43,336 bases of DNA from Bacteroidales bacterium (GCA_016937255.1 JAFGWG010000070.1:1-43336), one strand, 5' to 3'; shown: positions 24,321 to 33,454, counted from the first letter of the stretch. Made by a program: numbers and translations. Notes: generated from the sequence alone by a model not told the origin.

Positions 24321-26819
24321 ATGAAAACAATAATTGTCACCATCATTTGCATGATTAGCCAAATAAGCTATGGTCAGCAAAGCTTCGAGAAAATTGAAAA
24401 ACTCAGCGAGCAACACCTATTTCAGGACGCTATTGATGCCTACGAGCAGGTTCTGAAAAAGTCGCCTGAATCTGGCGAAGCTGCTTTCAAACTTGGCGAA
24501 TGCTATTTCAACCTAAACGACTATTCAAACGCTGTTCTGTACTTTGAAAAAGCCAGAGAATTAAGCTACGAAAGCATTGATTTGCTTTACCAACTCGGTC
24601 AATGTAAATTACATCTGTTGAAATATGCAGAGGCCGAATCCTTATTTTCTCTTGCCAAAGATCTTCAGGCAGAAACCGACCAGGAAAAAAGCATGCAAAA
24701 AGAATGCTGTAGCAAAGCACTTTGCGCCCATTCGTTAAAAACTAAGACGAAATACGAAAGCAATATTGCAATTGAAAACTTAAGTTTTATCAATTCTCCT
24801 TACAGTGATTATGGAATAAGTTTACAAGGCAATAGCATGTATTTTTCTTCCATGCGAATGGACAAAAAAGACCAAACGGATCAAAGGACATTACAGGGAT
24901 TTAGCGACCTATATGTTTGCAATTTGGAAAGACAGAATTTCGAAAATTCAGAGTTGATGAGCCTAAACAGCTCCTTCAATAAGAAAAAATTTAATGAAGC
25001 TTGCATCGTTTTCAATGAAGATGAAAGTAAAGCATATTTTATGCGCTGCTTTGGCAAACCTACCCATTGCGAAATTCTTGAATCATCGAAAAGTAAAAAA
25101 GGAGTTTTTAATTCCGGAAACAAAATAAATCTTGTTTCAAAAGAGCACAGCATTGGCCACCCAACCCTTAGTTCAGATGGAAACACCATGGTCTTTGTTT
25201 CTGATATGGACGGAGGATTTGGTATGCGCGATTTGTATATCAGCACTAACGATGGTCAGAAATGGAGTGATCCTCAAAATCTCGGATCAACTATTAATAG
25301 CAGTTCTGACGAAATGTTTCCTGCATTCTATTCTGACAACATCTTGGTTTTTAGCTCCAACGGACACGGCAGTAATGGAGGCCTCGACATCTTCATTTCA
25401 CGCTTTGAAAGTGGAAAATGGAGCACACCGAAACAATTGGCAACTCCAATTAACACTGGCGCCGACGATTTTGGTCTTGTATTCAAAGAATCTGAAGAGC
25501 ATGGATATTTTTGTAGCAATCGCCCAGGAGGTTCAGGATCAGACGATATCTACGCTTTTAATGGCTATCCAGTAATGGTGAAATTTTCTGCAAAAGTAGT
25601 TGACACAGAAAGTGGTGATGCTATTAATAATGCTATGATTATCATTGAAAACACAAATGGAAACGACACCCTTTTCACCAATGAAAACGGACAAACCTGC
25701 ATGGAATTCCCTTTCAACTGCAAGTATATCCTGAATATTCAAAAAGACGAATATTTTTCACTGGCTGACAGCTTAGAAACCCATGCAGAAAAAAGTTTAT
25801 TCCCGGAAACGATATATAAAACTTTCGCAATTAGTCCTGATACAAGAGGCACTACTGTAGAAGGTGTTATAACCGATAAAGTCACACAAACTCCGATTAG
25901 CGAGCAGCAATTAATGATTATGGGTGACAATGGATATATAAACCAGGCAACGACTAATAACGATGGTCATTATGAATTTACACACCTAAACGATCAAACT
26001 GAATATACCTTATTGTTGGCTAAAAAAGGATATTGGACCATTACCAAAACACTTGAAGTTCCTGAACTGGAAAACCACAAAAACTACTCATTATCAAACG
26101 GATATGACTTTGACTTCGAACTCGTTCCCATTCCAACCAACGAAGAAATTGTAATCAACAATATCTATTACGACTTTAATAAAGCCAGCCTCAGACAAGA
26201 ATCTGAAAGCGAGTTGATGAAATTATCGAATATGCTAAATCAAAATCCAAACATTGTAATAGAAATTAGCTCGCATACCGATAGTCGTGGTTCAGATGAG
26301 TATAATATGCACTTATCTCAAGCAAGAGCCGAGAGTGTTGTTGATTTCCTTATTGAACAAGGAACAAGCCTAACAAGACTTATTGCAAAGGGCTATGGCG
26401 AGAATATGCCACTAATTGCCAATGCACAAAGTGAAGGAGACCATCAAAAAAACAGAAGAACTTCATTTAAGGTACTGGAAATCAAAGACGTTAACATGGA
26501 TGACATCATGAATCACATGGCTCCAGAAAATCCTCTAGAAGGCAATACCGAAGCTATTGATGCTAGTGAATTAATTTATAAAGTTCAGGTTTGTGCGTCA
26601 AAAAGCCCAATGGAAAATGAAAACTATTTTGATAAAATCACCAATTCCCTAAGTGATATTATTATTGTAGAAGAAAAATATCCCGATGGATTTTACAGAT
26701 ACATAGCCGGAACCTTCATTTCATATAGTGATGCTCAATTATTACGAGATAAAATTGTAAATCTTGGCTATAGCGATTGCTTTATCGGAGTATTTAAAAA
26801 CAACAAAAGGATCAAATAA
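24321..26819 (+). CDS. TPR-PD40-OmpA-SPOR envelope protein (PorE/SprD-like)
   Basis: 832 residues with a signal peptide ending SYGQQ. Domain order: TPR-like helices (about 25-130; YEQVLKKSPESGEAAFKLGECYF), a PD40/WD40-like propeller (about 145-410; LSSDGNTMVFVSDMDGGFGM, FSSNGHGSNGGLDIF), and two carboxypeptidase-regulatory-like beta domains (about 420-590). An OmpA domain follows (about 608-720) with the peptidoglycan-binding signature NMHLSQARAESVVDFL. Last comes a SPOR-like segment (about 750-828; YKVQVCASKSP ... FYRYIAGTF). PorE of the T9SS shares the TPR-propeller-OmpA plan and tethers the machine to peptidoglycan. The extra SPOR-like end is unusual. Intergenic gaps of 11 bases on each side mark an operon with the adhesin and the SprF-like gene. 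Confidence 0.9.
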   Translation: MKTIIVTIICMISQISYGQQSFEKIEKLSEQHLFQDAIDAYEQVLKKSPESGEAAFKLGECYFNLNDYSNAVLYFEKARELSYESIDLLYQLGQCKLHLLKYAEAESLFSLAKDLQAETDQEKSMQKECCSKALCAHSLKTKTKYESNIAIENLSFINSPYSDYGISLQGNSMYFSSMRMDKKDQTDQRTLQGFSDLYVCNLERQNFENSELMSLNSSFNKKKFNEACIVFNEDESKAYFMRCFGKPTHCEILESSKSKKGVFNSGNKINLVSKEHSIGHPTLSSDGNTMVFVSDMDGGFGMRDLYISTNDGQKWSDPQNLGSTINSSSDEMFPAFYSDNILVFSSNGHGSNGGLDIFISRFESGKWSTPKQLATPINTGADDFGLVFKESEEHGYFCSNRPGGSGSDDIYAFNGYPVMVKFSAKVVDTESGDAINNAMIIIENTNGNDTLFTNENGQTCMEFPFNCKYILNIQKDEYFSLADSLETHAEKSLFPETIYKTFAISPDTRGTTVEGVITDKVTQTPISEQQLMIMGDNGYINQATTNNDGHYEFTHLNDQTEYTLLLAKKGYWTITKTLEVPELENHKNYSLSNGYDFDFELVPIPTNEEIVINNIYYDFNKASLRQESESELMKLSNMLNQNPNIVIEISSHTDSRGSDEYNMHLSQARAESVVDFLIEQGTSLTRLIAKGYGENMPLIANAQSEGDHQKNRRTSFKVLEIKDVNMDDIMNHMAPENPLEGNTEAIDASELIYKVQVCASKSPMENENYFDKITNSLSDIIIVEEKYPDGFYRYIAGTFISYSDAQLLRDKIVNLGYSDCFIGVFKNNKRIK

Positions 26820-26830
26820 ACCCCACTACC

Positions 26831-27730
26831 ATGAAAAATATAATACTAATTTCCGCCCTTGTCATGTTTTCATTTGCCGCTCAGGCACAAAATGACATCC
26901 AACTTAGCCAGCAATCTTTTAGCCGGATATATTATAACCCTGCAGCAACAGGCCAGAGCGAATATATGACCTTCAATCTTCTAAACCGCTCGCAATGGAT
27001 AGGTGTAAACGATGCACCACAAACCATGATGTTCAACATGCACAAATTTCTTTCAAAACTCAATTTTGGGATGGGTTTATGCGTGGTTAATGATAAACTT
27101 GGACTCGAAAACAATTATAATATTAAAATGGCCTATGCCTACCATTTAAAATTTAATGATAATCTTTGGTTATCAATGGGAATTGGTGCGGGAGTTTTAT
27201 CAAAAAACATTGATTTTGGTCAAATGACAATGGAAGACCCTGAAAACCTCAGTACTGACATGGAAAATCAATGGAAACCTGATTTTGATGCTGGTTTAGA
27301 ATTGGCCTGGAAAAATCTTACAGTTGGAGCTAGTGTAACGCATGTTCACCAATCTAAAGATGCCAGCGACTTGTATTCTGTGCCAAGACATTTTTACTTG
27401 TATACCCGTTATCAGGCAAATATTTCCGAAAATACAGTTATCTCTCCAGCATTTTCAGTAAATTCATGTTTCTACAGAACTCAATATGAGTTAAACGTAT
27501 CAGCATTTTCAAACGAATTTCTGTATTACGGATTAAGCTATCGTTTTGAAGAGGCCATTGTATTGCTCGCCGGAGTACAGATTAATGAAAGATTCAGATT
27601 GAATTATTCATACGATATTCCTTCAGGGCCAATGATTAATCAAAACAGTGGTAGTCATGAAATTTTATTGCAAATAAGACTGGGTTCAGGAGGAAATATA
27701 GTTCAACCCTCGCCAAGATTTTTCGATTAA
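26831..27730 (+). CDS. PorP/SprF family outer-membrane protein, adhesin partner
   Basis: 299 residues with a signal peptide ending FAAQAQ. Family hallmarks: DIQLSQQSFSRIYYNPAATG, RSQWIGVNDAPQTMMFNMHK, LNFGMGLCVVNDKLGLEN and the C-terminal SGSHEILLQIRLG. It resembles the PorP at 4149 in layout but is clearly a paralogue. In Flavobacterium johnsoniae, SprF is needed to export the adhesin SprB; position behind an adhesin with a type B sorting domain suggests the same job here. Confidence 0.92.
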   Translation: MKNIILISALVMFSFAAQAQNDIQLSQQSFSRIYYNPAATGQSEYMTFNLLNRSQWIGVNDAPQTMMFNMHKFLSKLNFGMGLCVVNDKLGLENNYNIKMAYAYHLKFNDNLWLSMGIGAGVLSKNIDFGQMTMEDPENLSTDMENQWKPDFDAGLELAWKNLTVGASVTHVHQSKDASDLYSVPRHFYLYTRYQANISENTVISPAFSVNSCFYRTQYELNVSAFSNEFLYYGLSYRFEEAIVLLAGVQINERFRLNYSYDIPSGPMINQNSGSHEILLQIRLGSGGNIVQPSPRFFD

Positions 27731-28033
27731 AAAATATTGCTTCTCAAGATTTGTGCAGACAGAGTGAAGTTGATGTGATGGAGATGAGAATAAGAATGAG
27801 TGATGATGTGTGGTGTTCAGAACAGGTGAAAAGATTCAAATTAAAAATGTGTGATGACGTGTGGTGACGTGTGGTGATGTAAATTTGAATCAAGTGAAGT
27901 TAACGTAAAAAAATGAGTGAAAGAATGAGTGATGATACTTGTTCAGAACAAATGTTGATTATGTGAAGGGTGATGAGGGAATGAGAAGCAAATCGAAGAT
28001 GCGCGAGTACGAAAGTGCTTGCGCATTCTTGTT
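27731..28033 (+). repeat. C-depleted repetitive 3' region behind the adhesin module
   Basis: About 300 bases without a convincing gene. From 27757 to 27990 the plus strand is almost free of C (about 12 in 235 by my count) while G is frequent. Two copies of an element AGAATGAGTGATGAT...GTTCAGAACA occur at 27793-27824 and 27922-27950. A 10-base unit TGACGTGTGG is tandemly repeated at 27855-27874, with a partial third copy after it. The stretch lies between the SprF-like stop and a strong terminator, so it is probably transcribed as a long 3' UTR. Confidence 0.7.
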
Positions 28034-28035
28034 TT
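27999..28035 (+). terminator. Rho-independent terminator of the adhesin module
   Basis: 12-bp stem (ATGCGCGAGTAC with GTGCTTGCGCAT, two G-U pairs) closed by a GAAA tetraloop and followed by TCTTGTTTT. It overlaps the stop of the convergent ABC permease gene by two bases. Confidence 0.88.
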
Positions 28036-29110
28036 AATTAAGCTTCACCCTAGGATCGAGCCAGCGATACGATAAATCCAAAATAATATTTATTACCACG
28101 AAAATCAGTGCGATTAATAGCAAACAGCCCATTAATACGGGCAAATCAAAAGTTTCTAAACTCTTTACCACCAAATATCCTATGCCTTTCCAATCGAATA
28201 CATATTCCACAAAAACTGCTCCGGCAAGAAGAGATGCAAACCATGCACTAGCAGCAGTAAGAACCGGATTCAGTGCATTTTTAAGCGCATGGCGAAGATA
28301 TATATGCCCTGTTTTTAAACCTTTGGCCTTTGCCGTTCGGATATAATCGCTGGCCAGCACATCCAGAAATGAATTTCTCGACAAACTAATAAATACAGCA
28401 AGCGGGCGCACAGCCAATGTAAATGCCGGTAAAATAAGATTTTTCCAGGCAATATATTCTCCCCTGCCCAAGTCATCTACTTCATAAAATGAGCCGAACA
28501 TATTTAATCCGGTATAATCTTTTAAGAGAAAGGCAAAAACCCATGCAATTAAAACGGCAGCAAAAAACGATGGCACAGACATGCCAAGCACAGAAATTGT
28601 CATTAACGAACGATCCAGCCACGACCCTTTGAATCGAGCCGAAACCGCCCCGAGAAACACACCAACAATAAATGCAAAAAACATAGCCACTACCGCCAGA
28701 ATAGCTGTATTTGGAAAAGCCTGTTTCAACACATTAATTACCGGAAGATTTGATTGATAAGAACGTCGAAGATAGGGTGCTTTTAATACTAATGCGGAAG
28801 AGGATGAGAAAGGTATAAGATTAATTATTCCGCCATAATCTTCATGCTGATAAAAAGGCTTTTCAGAATTTTCCTGCAAAAATGCCAGCGGAGAAACATC
28901 GTTAAGATACATTGCATATTGCACCATAAGTGGCCGATCGAGTCCTAATTCCTTGCGAATAGCATCTTCAGAAGCCTTATCGCTTCGCTGTCCCATTAAC
29001 ATTCTGGCAGGGTCTGAAGGCAATGCATGAAAAATAAAAAATAAAAGTGTAAGCACTCCCCACAAAATGAGAAGTCCGTTTAGAAATCTTTTAAGGAGAA
29101 ACCTTATCAC
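28034..29110 (-). CDS. ABC transporter permease, DppB/OppB family
   Basis: 358 residues, inner membrane. The N-terminus FLLKRFLNGLLILWGVLTLL and HALPSDPARMLMG are typical of dipeptide/oligopeptide permeases. About six membrane helices are visible, and the EAA loop reads RTAKAKGLKTGHIYLRHALK. The start is GTG at 29110, overlapping the upstream stop as GTGA, which suggests translational coupling. No DppC-like permease, ATPase or binding protein is adjacent in this window, so the rest of the transporter must be elsewhere. An insertion of roughly 50 residues (about 85-130) between the first helix and the second is usual for the Bacteroidetes forms. Confidence 0.92.
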   Translation of the reverse strand: MIRFLLKRFLNGLLILWGVLTLLFFIFHALPSDPARMLMGQRSDKASEDAIRKELGLDRPLMVQYAMYLNDVSPLAFLQENSEKPFYQHEDYGGIINLIPFSSSSALVLKAPYLRRSYQSNLPVINVLKQAFPNTAILAVVAMFFAFIVGVFLGAVSARFKGSWLDRSLMTISVLGMSVPSFFAAVLIAWVFAFLLKDYTGLNMFGSFYEVDDLGRGEYIAWKNLILPAFTLAVRPLAVFISLSRNSFLDVLASDYIRTAKAKGLKTGHIYLRHALKNALNPVLTAASAWFASLLAGAVFVEYVFDWKGIGYLVVKSLETFDLPVLMGCLLLIALIFVVINIILDLSYRWLDPRVKLN

Positions 29111-30234
29111 TCTACGGGTTTAAGATATTCGCTTTCCAAGTTTTCCAAATCTATTTCAGATAAATCAGGAAGGTCGCGCCATGCCCATTTGCCCAGGATC
29201 GTTCCATCCTTCATGAGAATAAAGCCAGGATTCGCACGCACAAGCATTTTCAAAACGATATCATCTGCATAATAGAATGGAAGGGCAATCTGTTTATCAT
29301 GTCTGATGGTTTCTGTATCCTCATAAGGTGTGGCGGTGATACCCGCAATGGCTATTTCAGCTGACTCACACTGAGCTGCAAAATTGCGAACCTTCTCGAA
29401 TCCCTCATCTGAAACTTTCTCCAAATCATACATTACTGCAAGAAACTGAAAATCGGGATTTAGCATTACCTCATCACTGTGGTCATTATTTTCTTCATCT
29501 ACCACAAAAACCAGATATTGAGGCACTTCGGCTTTCACAACACGTTGCTCAACAAATTCATTACTGGCCATCCAGAGTGAATCATCCCATGGAAAATCAT
29601 CGGCTGGATACTCTTTTACTTCACCAGTTCTATTGTCTTTATAGCTTACAAAATACTGATCTTTTTGATCGGGATCAGGCTTCATACTTAAACCCGGCTC
29701 ATAAGGAAGGAACTCCATTAGTGGTAAATGGCGCAAGCCATGAAACGAAATAAAAAGAATTGCAACAGTAAAGATTGCAACAGGAACCCATTCCAACTGG
29801 CATTTCATATAATGACCAAACTTCTTTCGATACATGAATATAAAACCCACTAAAACAATGATAATGAGATTCTTGTAAAAGGTCTCCCAATTTGTAAGAA
29901 TTATGGCATCACCAAAGCAGCCACAATCGGGTACTGCATTCGTAATAGCGAGATACAATGTAATTGGCGTAAAAAGAATCATAAAGAGCAAAGCGCTCCA
30001 TGTGCTCAGCTTTGGCTTAATGCCCAAAAGAAAAGCGATTCCAATAATAAATTCAGCCATAGAAAGCAAAATACCCATTACCATTGCAGCTGGCATAAGC
30101 CAATCCCAGCCAAAGGCAATGAAATAATCTTCGAGCTTAAACTGAAAACCCCAGGGATCAACAGCTTTTACAAAGCCGGAATAAATAAATACAACACCAA
30201 GCAATAATCGGATTATAATAGCAGCAATTCTCAT
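29107..30234 (-). CDS. BT_3928-type DoxX/MauE-like membrane protein with thioredoxin-like tail
   Basis: 375 residues from the ATG at 30234 (a TTG seven codons upstream lies inside the -7 box). The N-terminal half has about four membrane helices with DoxX/MauE features: RLLLGVVFIYSGFVKAVDPW, a LEDYF motif and the loop DCGCFGDAI. The C-terminal half (about 215-370) resembles a thioredoxin/peroxiredoxin-like domain (FLAVMYDLEKVSDEGFEKVR; RANPGFILMKDGTILGKWAW) but has no CxxC active site. This matches the BT_3928 family of Bacteroidetes as I recall it; function unknown. It is the first gene of a pair with the ABC permease, which it overlaps by four bases. Confidence 0.85.
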   Translation of the reverse strand: MRIAAIIIRLLLGVVFIYSGFVKAVDPWGFQFKLEDYFIAFGWDWLMPAAMVMGILLSMAEFIIGIAFLLGIKPKLSTWSALLFMILFTPITLYLAITNAVPDCGCFGDAIILTNWETFYKNLIIIVLVGFIFMYRKKFGHYMKCQLEWVPVAIFTVAILFISFHGLRHLPLMEFLPYEPGLSMKPDPDQKDQYFVSYKDNRTGEVKEYPADDFPWDDSLWMASNEFVEQRVVKAEVPQYLVFVVDEENNDHSDEVMLNPDFQFLAVMYDLEKVSDEGFEKVRNFAAQCESAEIAIAGITATPYEDTETIRHDKQIALPFYYADDIVLKMLVRANPGFILMKDGTILGKWAWRDLPDLSEIDLENLESEYLKPVE

Positions 30235-30608
30235 AAGACAATCAATTTTCTTCAAAATTAAGAAATATCTATGAAACCTGAATTCTTAAAGCATAGTTTT
30301 ATGAAATGAATTGGAGGGAGGTAGAAGAATTGAAGGAATATATAACAGATATAGCAATGACCCAACTTTTATGGCAAGTTTATTTTACCGTAAGTTAGTT
30401 ATCTGCATATTAACCTTTCATAGTCATATAATTCAACTCTCCGAATTGTCGTTCTGGAAATTTTATCCTGTTTTATTTTTTGTTAATTGTTTCAGTAAGA
30501 CAATAGCTGACATTTAGTTTAAAACAGTATTTATATAGAAAACTTTCAGTTGCGCAAAACTTTCCCATCAAGTTAGTAGAAAAGTTAAACCGGATAATGA
30601 TTGTAATA
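30235..30608. other. Intergenic region without a recognisable gene
   Basis: 374 AT-rich bases between two minus-strand genes. The -7 box of the DoxX-like gene (minus-strand TAATTTTG at 30253-30260) lies at the left end. The rest holds a repeated AAAACTTTC (two copies near 30540-30570). The T-rich stretch around 30460-30485 loosely resembles part of the 60-bp repeat at 33395. No coding potential or RNA is supported. Confidence 0.45.
30253..30260 (-). promoter_or_regulatory. -7 box of the DoxX-like gene
   Basis: TAATTTTG on the minus strand, an exact TAnnTTTG match about 19 bases before the ATG at 30234. It contains the TTG codon of the longer reading, which argues for the ATG start. No -33 TTG seen. 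Confidence 0.4.
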
Positions 30609-31670
30609 TTACTCACTATCACTGCTAATGTTCTTATTCATTGTTATAGCCAATTCTTTCTCAATCTCTTCTATCGTAGGCAATTCAGGCCTTAAATCAG
30701 CCGGTATAGAATTAACTATTTCATATTCTGCAACTCCAATAGGTTGAGTCGTTCCACGAAGCGCATATTCAGCAATTACTTCTGATTTACTTTTACAGAG
30801 AAGAAGTCCAATTGTAGAGTTTTCACTATCACTTTTCATTAAATCATCAACGGCTGAAAGATATAAGTTCATTTTCCCAGCATACTCTGCTCTAAACTTT
30901 ACTGATTTCAGCTCTACGACTACATAACATTTCAACTTTATATGATAAAAAAGCAAATCAATGTAGAAATCCTCTTCATCAATTTTTATTGGCACTTGCC
31001 GACCCACAAATGAAAAACCACCTCCAAGTTCAAGCAAAAAAGATGTGATATGATTTACCAGCTGCTCCTCAATGTCTTTCTCTAGCGCTTTTTCACTTAA
31101 AGTCAAAAAATCAAATTTGTATGGGTCTTTAAGTGTCTCAATTGCCAGTTCTGATTGAGGAGTTGGCAAGGTATCAGGAAAGTTTGTAGTGGCTTTGCCT
31201 GAACGGTTATAAAAATCCAAATCAACTTGATGAGCTAAAACTGCCCTTGACCAATTATTCTCAATTGTTTTATTTATATAAAACATTGCCTCTTCAATAC
31301 TTTCTACTTTCGAAATAATCAACACATTATGTCCCCATGGAATTCGTCCAACAAGTTGCTGGACTTTTTCAATTTCAAGACCTGAGCTGATATAAAACTC
31401 ATACCATTTTCTCATTGAAAATAGATTTGAGCGAGAAAACCCTTGTTGGTTTGGGAAATAACGCCGTAAATCTTTTGATGCATTTTCAACAACTGAAGCT
31501 CCCCATTTCCCAATATTGATTTTCTCAGAAATTGACTTGCCAATTTTCCAGTACAAATCTAAAAGTGCGTGATTAACAGAAATTGCAGCTTTAATCTGAG
31601 ATTTTTGAATCTCTGACTACAATTCTTCAATCCATTTTCTATATTCGTTCGAATTTTGAATGAATTCCAT
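30609..31670 (-). pseudogene. DUF1016 (YhcG-like) PD-(D/E)XK nuclease gene interrupted by an amber codon
   Basis: Read from the ATG at 31670, this is a 353-codon frame whose only internal stop is TAG at codon 18 (31617-31619, minus). Before it the peptide is MEFIQNSNEYRKWIEEL; after it come SEIQKSQIKAAISVNHALL and DLYWKIGKSISEKINIGKWG, exactly the conserved DUF1016 N-terminal region. The rest is intact: DLRRYFPNQQGFSRSNLFSM, RIPWGHNVLII and a PD-(D/E)XK-like core with D238 (FYIDLLFYH) and E253/K255 (VVVELKS). The family is predicted nuclease, often in restriction or mobile contexts. A one-base change (for example CAG to TAG) explains the break; sequencing error or re-initiation at the TTG at 31556 are alternatives. 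An exact -7 box precedes it. Confidence 0.85.
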
Positions 31671-31686
31671 TTTTTGACCTTTTCAA

Positions 31687-31694
31687 CAAAGATA
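31687..31694 (-). promoter_or_regulatory. -7 box of the DUF1016 gene
   Basis: TATCTTTG on the minus strand, exact TAnnTTTG, 16 bases before the ATG at 31670. A TTTG lies 15 bases further upstream (complement of 31710-31713), closer than the usual 19-21. It shows the full-length frame from 31670 was the expressed gene. Confidence 0.4.
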
Positions 31695-31878
31695 AACTTT
31701 TAATATTTTCAAAGCCTAACCAACTTATAACTAGTCTTTTCCCTAAAGAAGAACGCTCCACAACAAACTTACAGATTTTTGCTAAATAAATCAAGCAATT
31801 AAGATAAAAGACTAATAATCAAATCTATTCCACAAAAAACAATAAAGATTTTCAATCGGCGTTTAAAACCAAAAACAA

Positions 31879-33381
31879 ATGAAAGTAAAATTCCTGCCTC
31901 AGGTTTTTGTATTTGCCTTAATTTATACGGTATTATTTTTTCAAAAGAAATTTGGCCTAAACCTACTGTTTCTTGATGTTCTTGTGATTTCTTGGTTCAT
32001 TGTCAGCAAACAATTGAAACTGAAAAATATAAATCAGTCATTCAGTTTAGCAGGAATGCTACTTACTGCCATTTTCAGCGTTTTATACTATTCAAAACTT
32101 GCTCATATTTCGCATGTCATTTTTGTGGTCTACTTCATAGGTGCACAAAGTCTGATCAATGCAAAAAGTCCGGGGATGGCAATTGCCAACTCTATAACAA
32201 ACATGTTCTACGCCCCATTGGCGCTTATTCAAAAATTATTCTCATTTAAAATAAAAGGAAAAAGATTTGGCCGATGGCTATGGAATCTAAAATTCTATTT
32301 CCTACCCATTATTCTAATTATCTTTTTTATTGCCATTTATCGAATCAGCAATCCTGTGTTTAATAATCTTGTTCGCAATATTAACCATTGGCTTGGCGAT
32401 AATATTTTCTGGTTTTTCAGCTCCATTGATGGACGGGTTATTTCAACTTTTCTGGGAGCCATGTTAATTGGAGCCTTTGTTTTCTACAAGAAGGTAATTC
32501 AAGGAGTTCAGAACCAAAACGATTCAAGCACCGATCAACTTCTGAGACAAAAGAAAAAACATATATTCAGATTTAACGGACTCAAAACCGAAAATAAAGT
32601 AGGCATATTTCTATTTGTGGTTTTGAATTTCATCTTGCTCATTATCAACATCATAGATATCGATTGGGTTTGGTTTAATTTCCAGTGGGAAGGACAATAT
32701 CTCAAACAATTTGTACACTCTGGCACCTATTTGCTTATTCTCTCTATCATTGTCAGCATTTTTGTAGTTCTCTATTTCTTTAGAAATAATCAGAACTTCT
32801 ACTCAAAAAATAAATTCCTGAAAATCCTCTCCTATATTTGGATGGGGCAAAATGCCATTCTTGCGATTTCCGTAGCCATAAGAAACATATATTATATTTC
32901 CATATTCAACCTCGCATTTAAGCGAATTGCCGTTTTTATGTTTCTGGCTTTCATTCTTTTCGGACTCTTTAGCGTAATTGTAAAAATTCTCCGTAGAAAA
33001 AGCGTTTTTTACCTTGTAAAGGTGAACGTGTTTTCTCTTCTAACAATATTATTGCTCAGCAATTTCGTAAACTGGGACATCTTTATTGCAAAATACAATT
33101 TCAATCATTCCAATACTGCTTTTATTCATCTTGATTATTTATCAGACCTTTCAGATAAAACCCTGCCCTATCTTGATAAAAGCATGAAGGAACTTGAAAA
33201 GATTTCGCAAACTCAGGATTCAAATTTTCGATTCGACTATTATTATATGTCGCCAGAGATATATTTTAAGCATATACAAACAAGAAAAGAATTATTTAAG
33301 CAAAAATGGGAGCGCAAAACATTTCTGGAATGGAATTATGCTGAATACCAAGCATATCATAATTTAAGGGAAAATCAGTAA
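31879..33381 (+). CDS. DUF4173/DUF4153-like polytopic membrane protein
   Basis: 500 residues with about ten to twelve hydrophobic segments spread from residue 8 to about 395, then a soluble tail. Features fitting DUF4173: GLNLLFLDVLVISWFIVSKQ near the start, the RRKSVFYLVKVNVFSLLTIL region, and the tail FIHLDYLSDLSDKTLPYLDK, which matches the family's conserved Tyr-x-x-x-Leu-Ser-x-Asp pattern. Function unknown. It begins 208 bases from the DUF1016 pseudogene on the other strand. Downstream, a 60-bp repeat starts 13 bases after its stop. Family assignment is by pattern memory, so moderate. Confidence 0.75.
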   Translation: MKVKFLPQVFVFALIYTVLFFQKKFGLNLLFLDVLVISWFIVSKQLKLKNINQSFSLAGMLLTAIFSVLYYSKLAHISHVIFVVYFIGAQSLINAKSPGMAIANSITNMFYAPLALIQKLFSFKIKGKRFGRWLWNLKFYFLPIILIIFFIAIYRISNPVFNNLVRNINHWLGDNIFWFFSSIDGRVISTFLGAMLIGAFVFYKKVIQGVQNQNDSSTDQLLRQKKKHIFRFNGLKTENKVGIFLFVVLNFILLIINIIDIDWVWFNFQWEGQYLKQFVHSGTYLLILSIIVSIFVVLYFFRNNQNFYSKNKFLKILSYIWMGQNAILAISVAIRNIYYISIFNLAFKRIAVFMFLAFILFGLFSVIVKILRRKSVFYLVKVNVFSLLTILLLSNFVNWDIFIAKYNFNHSNTAFIHLDYLSDLSDKTLPYLDKSMKELEKISQTQDSNFRFDYYYMSPEIYFKHIQTRKELFKQKWERKTFLEWNYAEYQAYHNLRENQ

Positions 33382-33394
33382 TACTTTTCGGGTA

Positions 33395-33454
33395 TTTTTA
33401 TAATATTAGAGGATTTCATTCCTGTTTTATTATGTTTTTTTTGGATTCTATTCC
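33395..33454 (+). repeat. 60-bp direct repeat, upstream copy
   Basis: Matches 34607-34666 at 54 of 60 positions with no gaps; the first 22 bases are identical. It contains two GGATT...TTCC boxes (33411-33422 and 33443-33454) about 20 bases apart. Its right end supplies the TTTG -33 box of the ATPase gene. Confidence 0.85.

Noticed and set aside
27778-27867. Short frame with MSDDVW/CSEQ-type repeated peptides in the C-poor region
   Set aside because: The peptide repeats follow from the DNA repeats, the frame is only 29 codons, and the second repeat copy is in a frame that ends at once.
30460-30485. Possible third copy of the 60-bp repeat
   Set aside because: Only about 13 bases (CCTGTTTTATT and neighbours) match, in T-rich DNA where this can occur by chance.
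30311-30517. 68-codon plus-strand frame between the DoxX-like gene and the DUF1016 pseudogene
   Set aside because: There is no promoter box, signal or domain, and the amino-acid composition is that of random AT-rich DNA.
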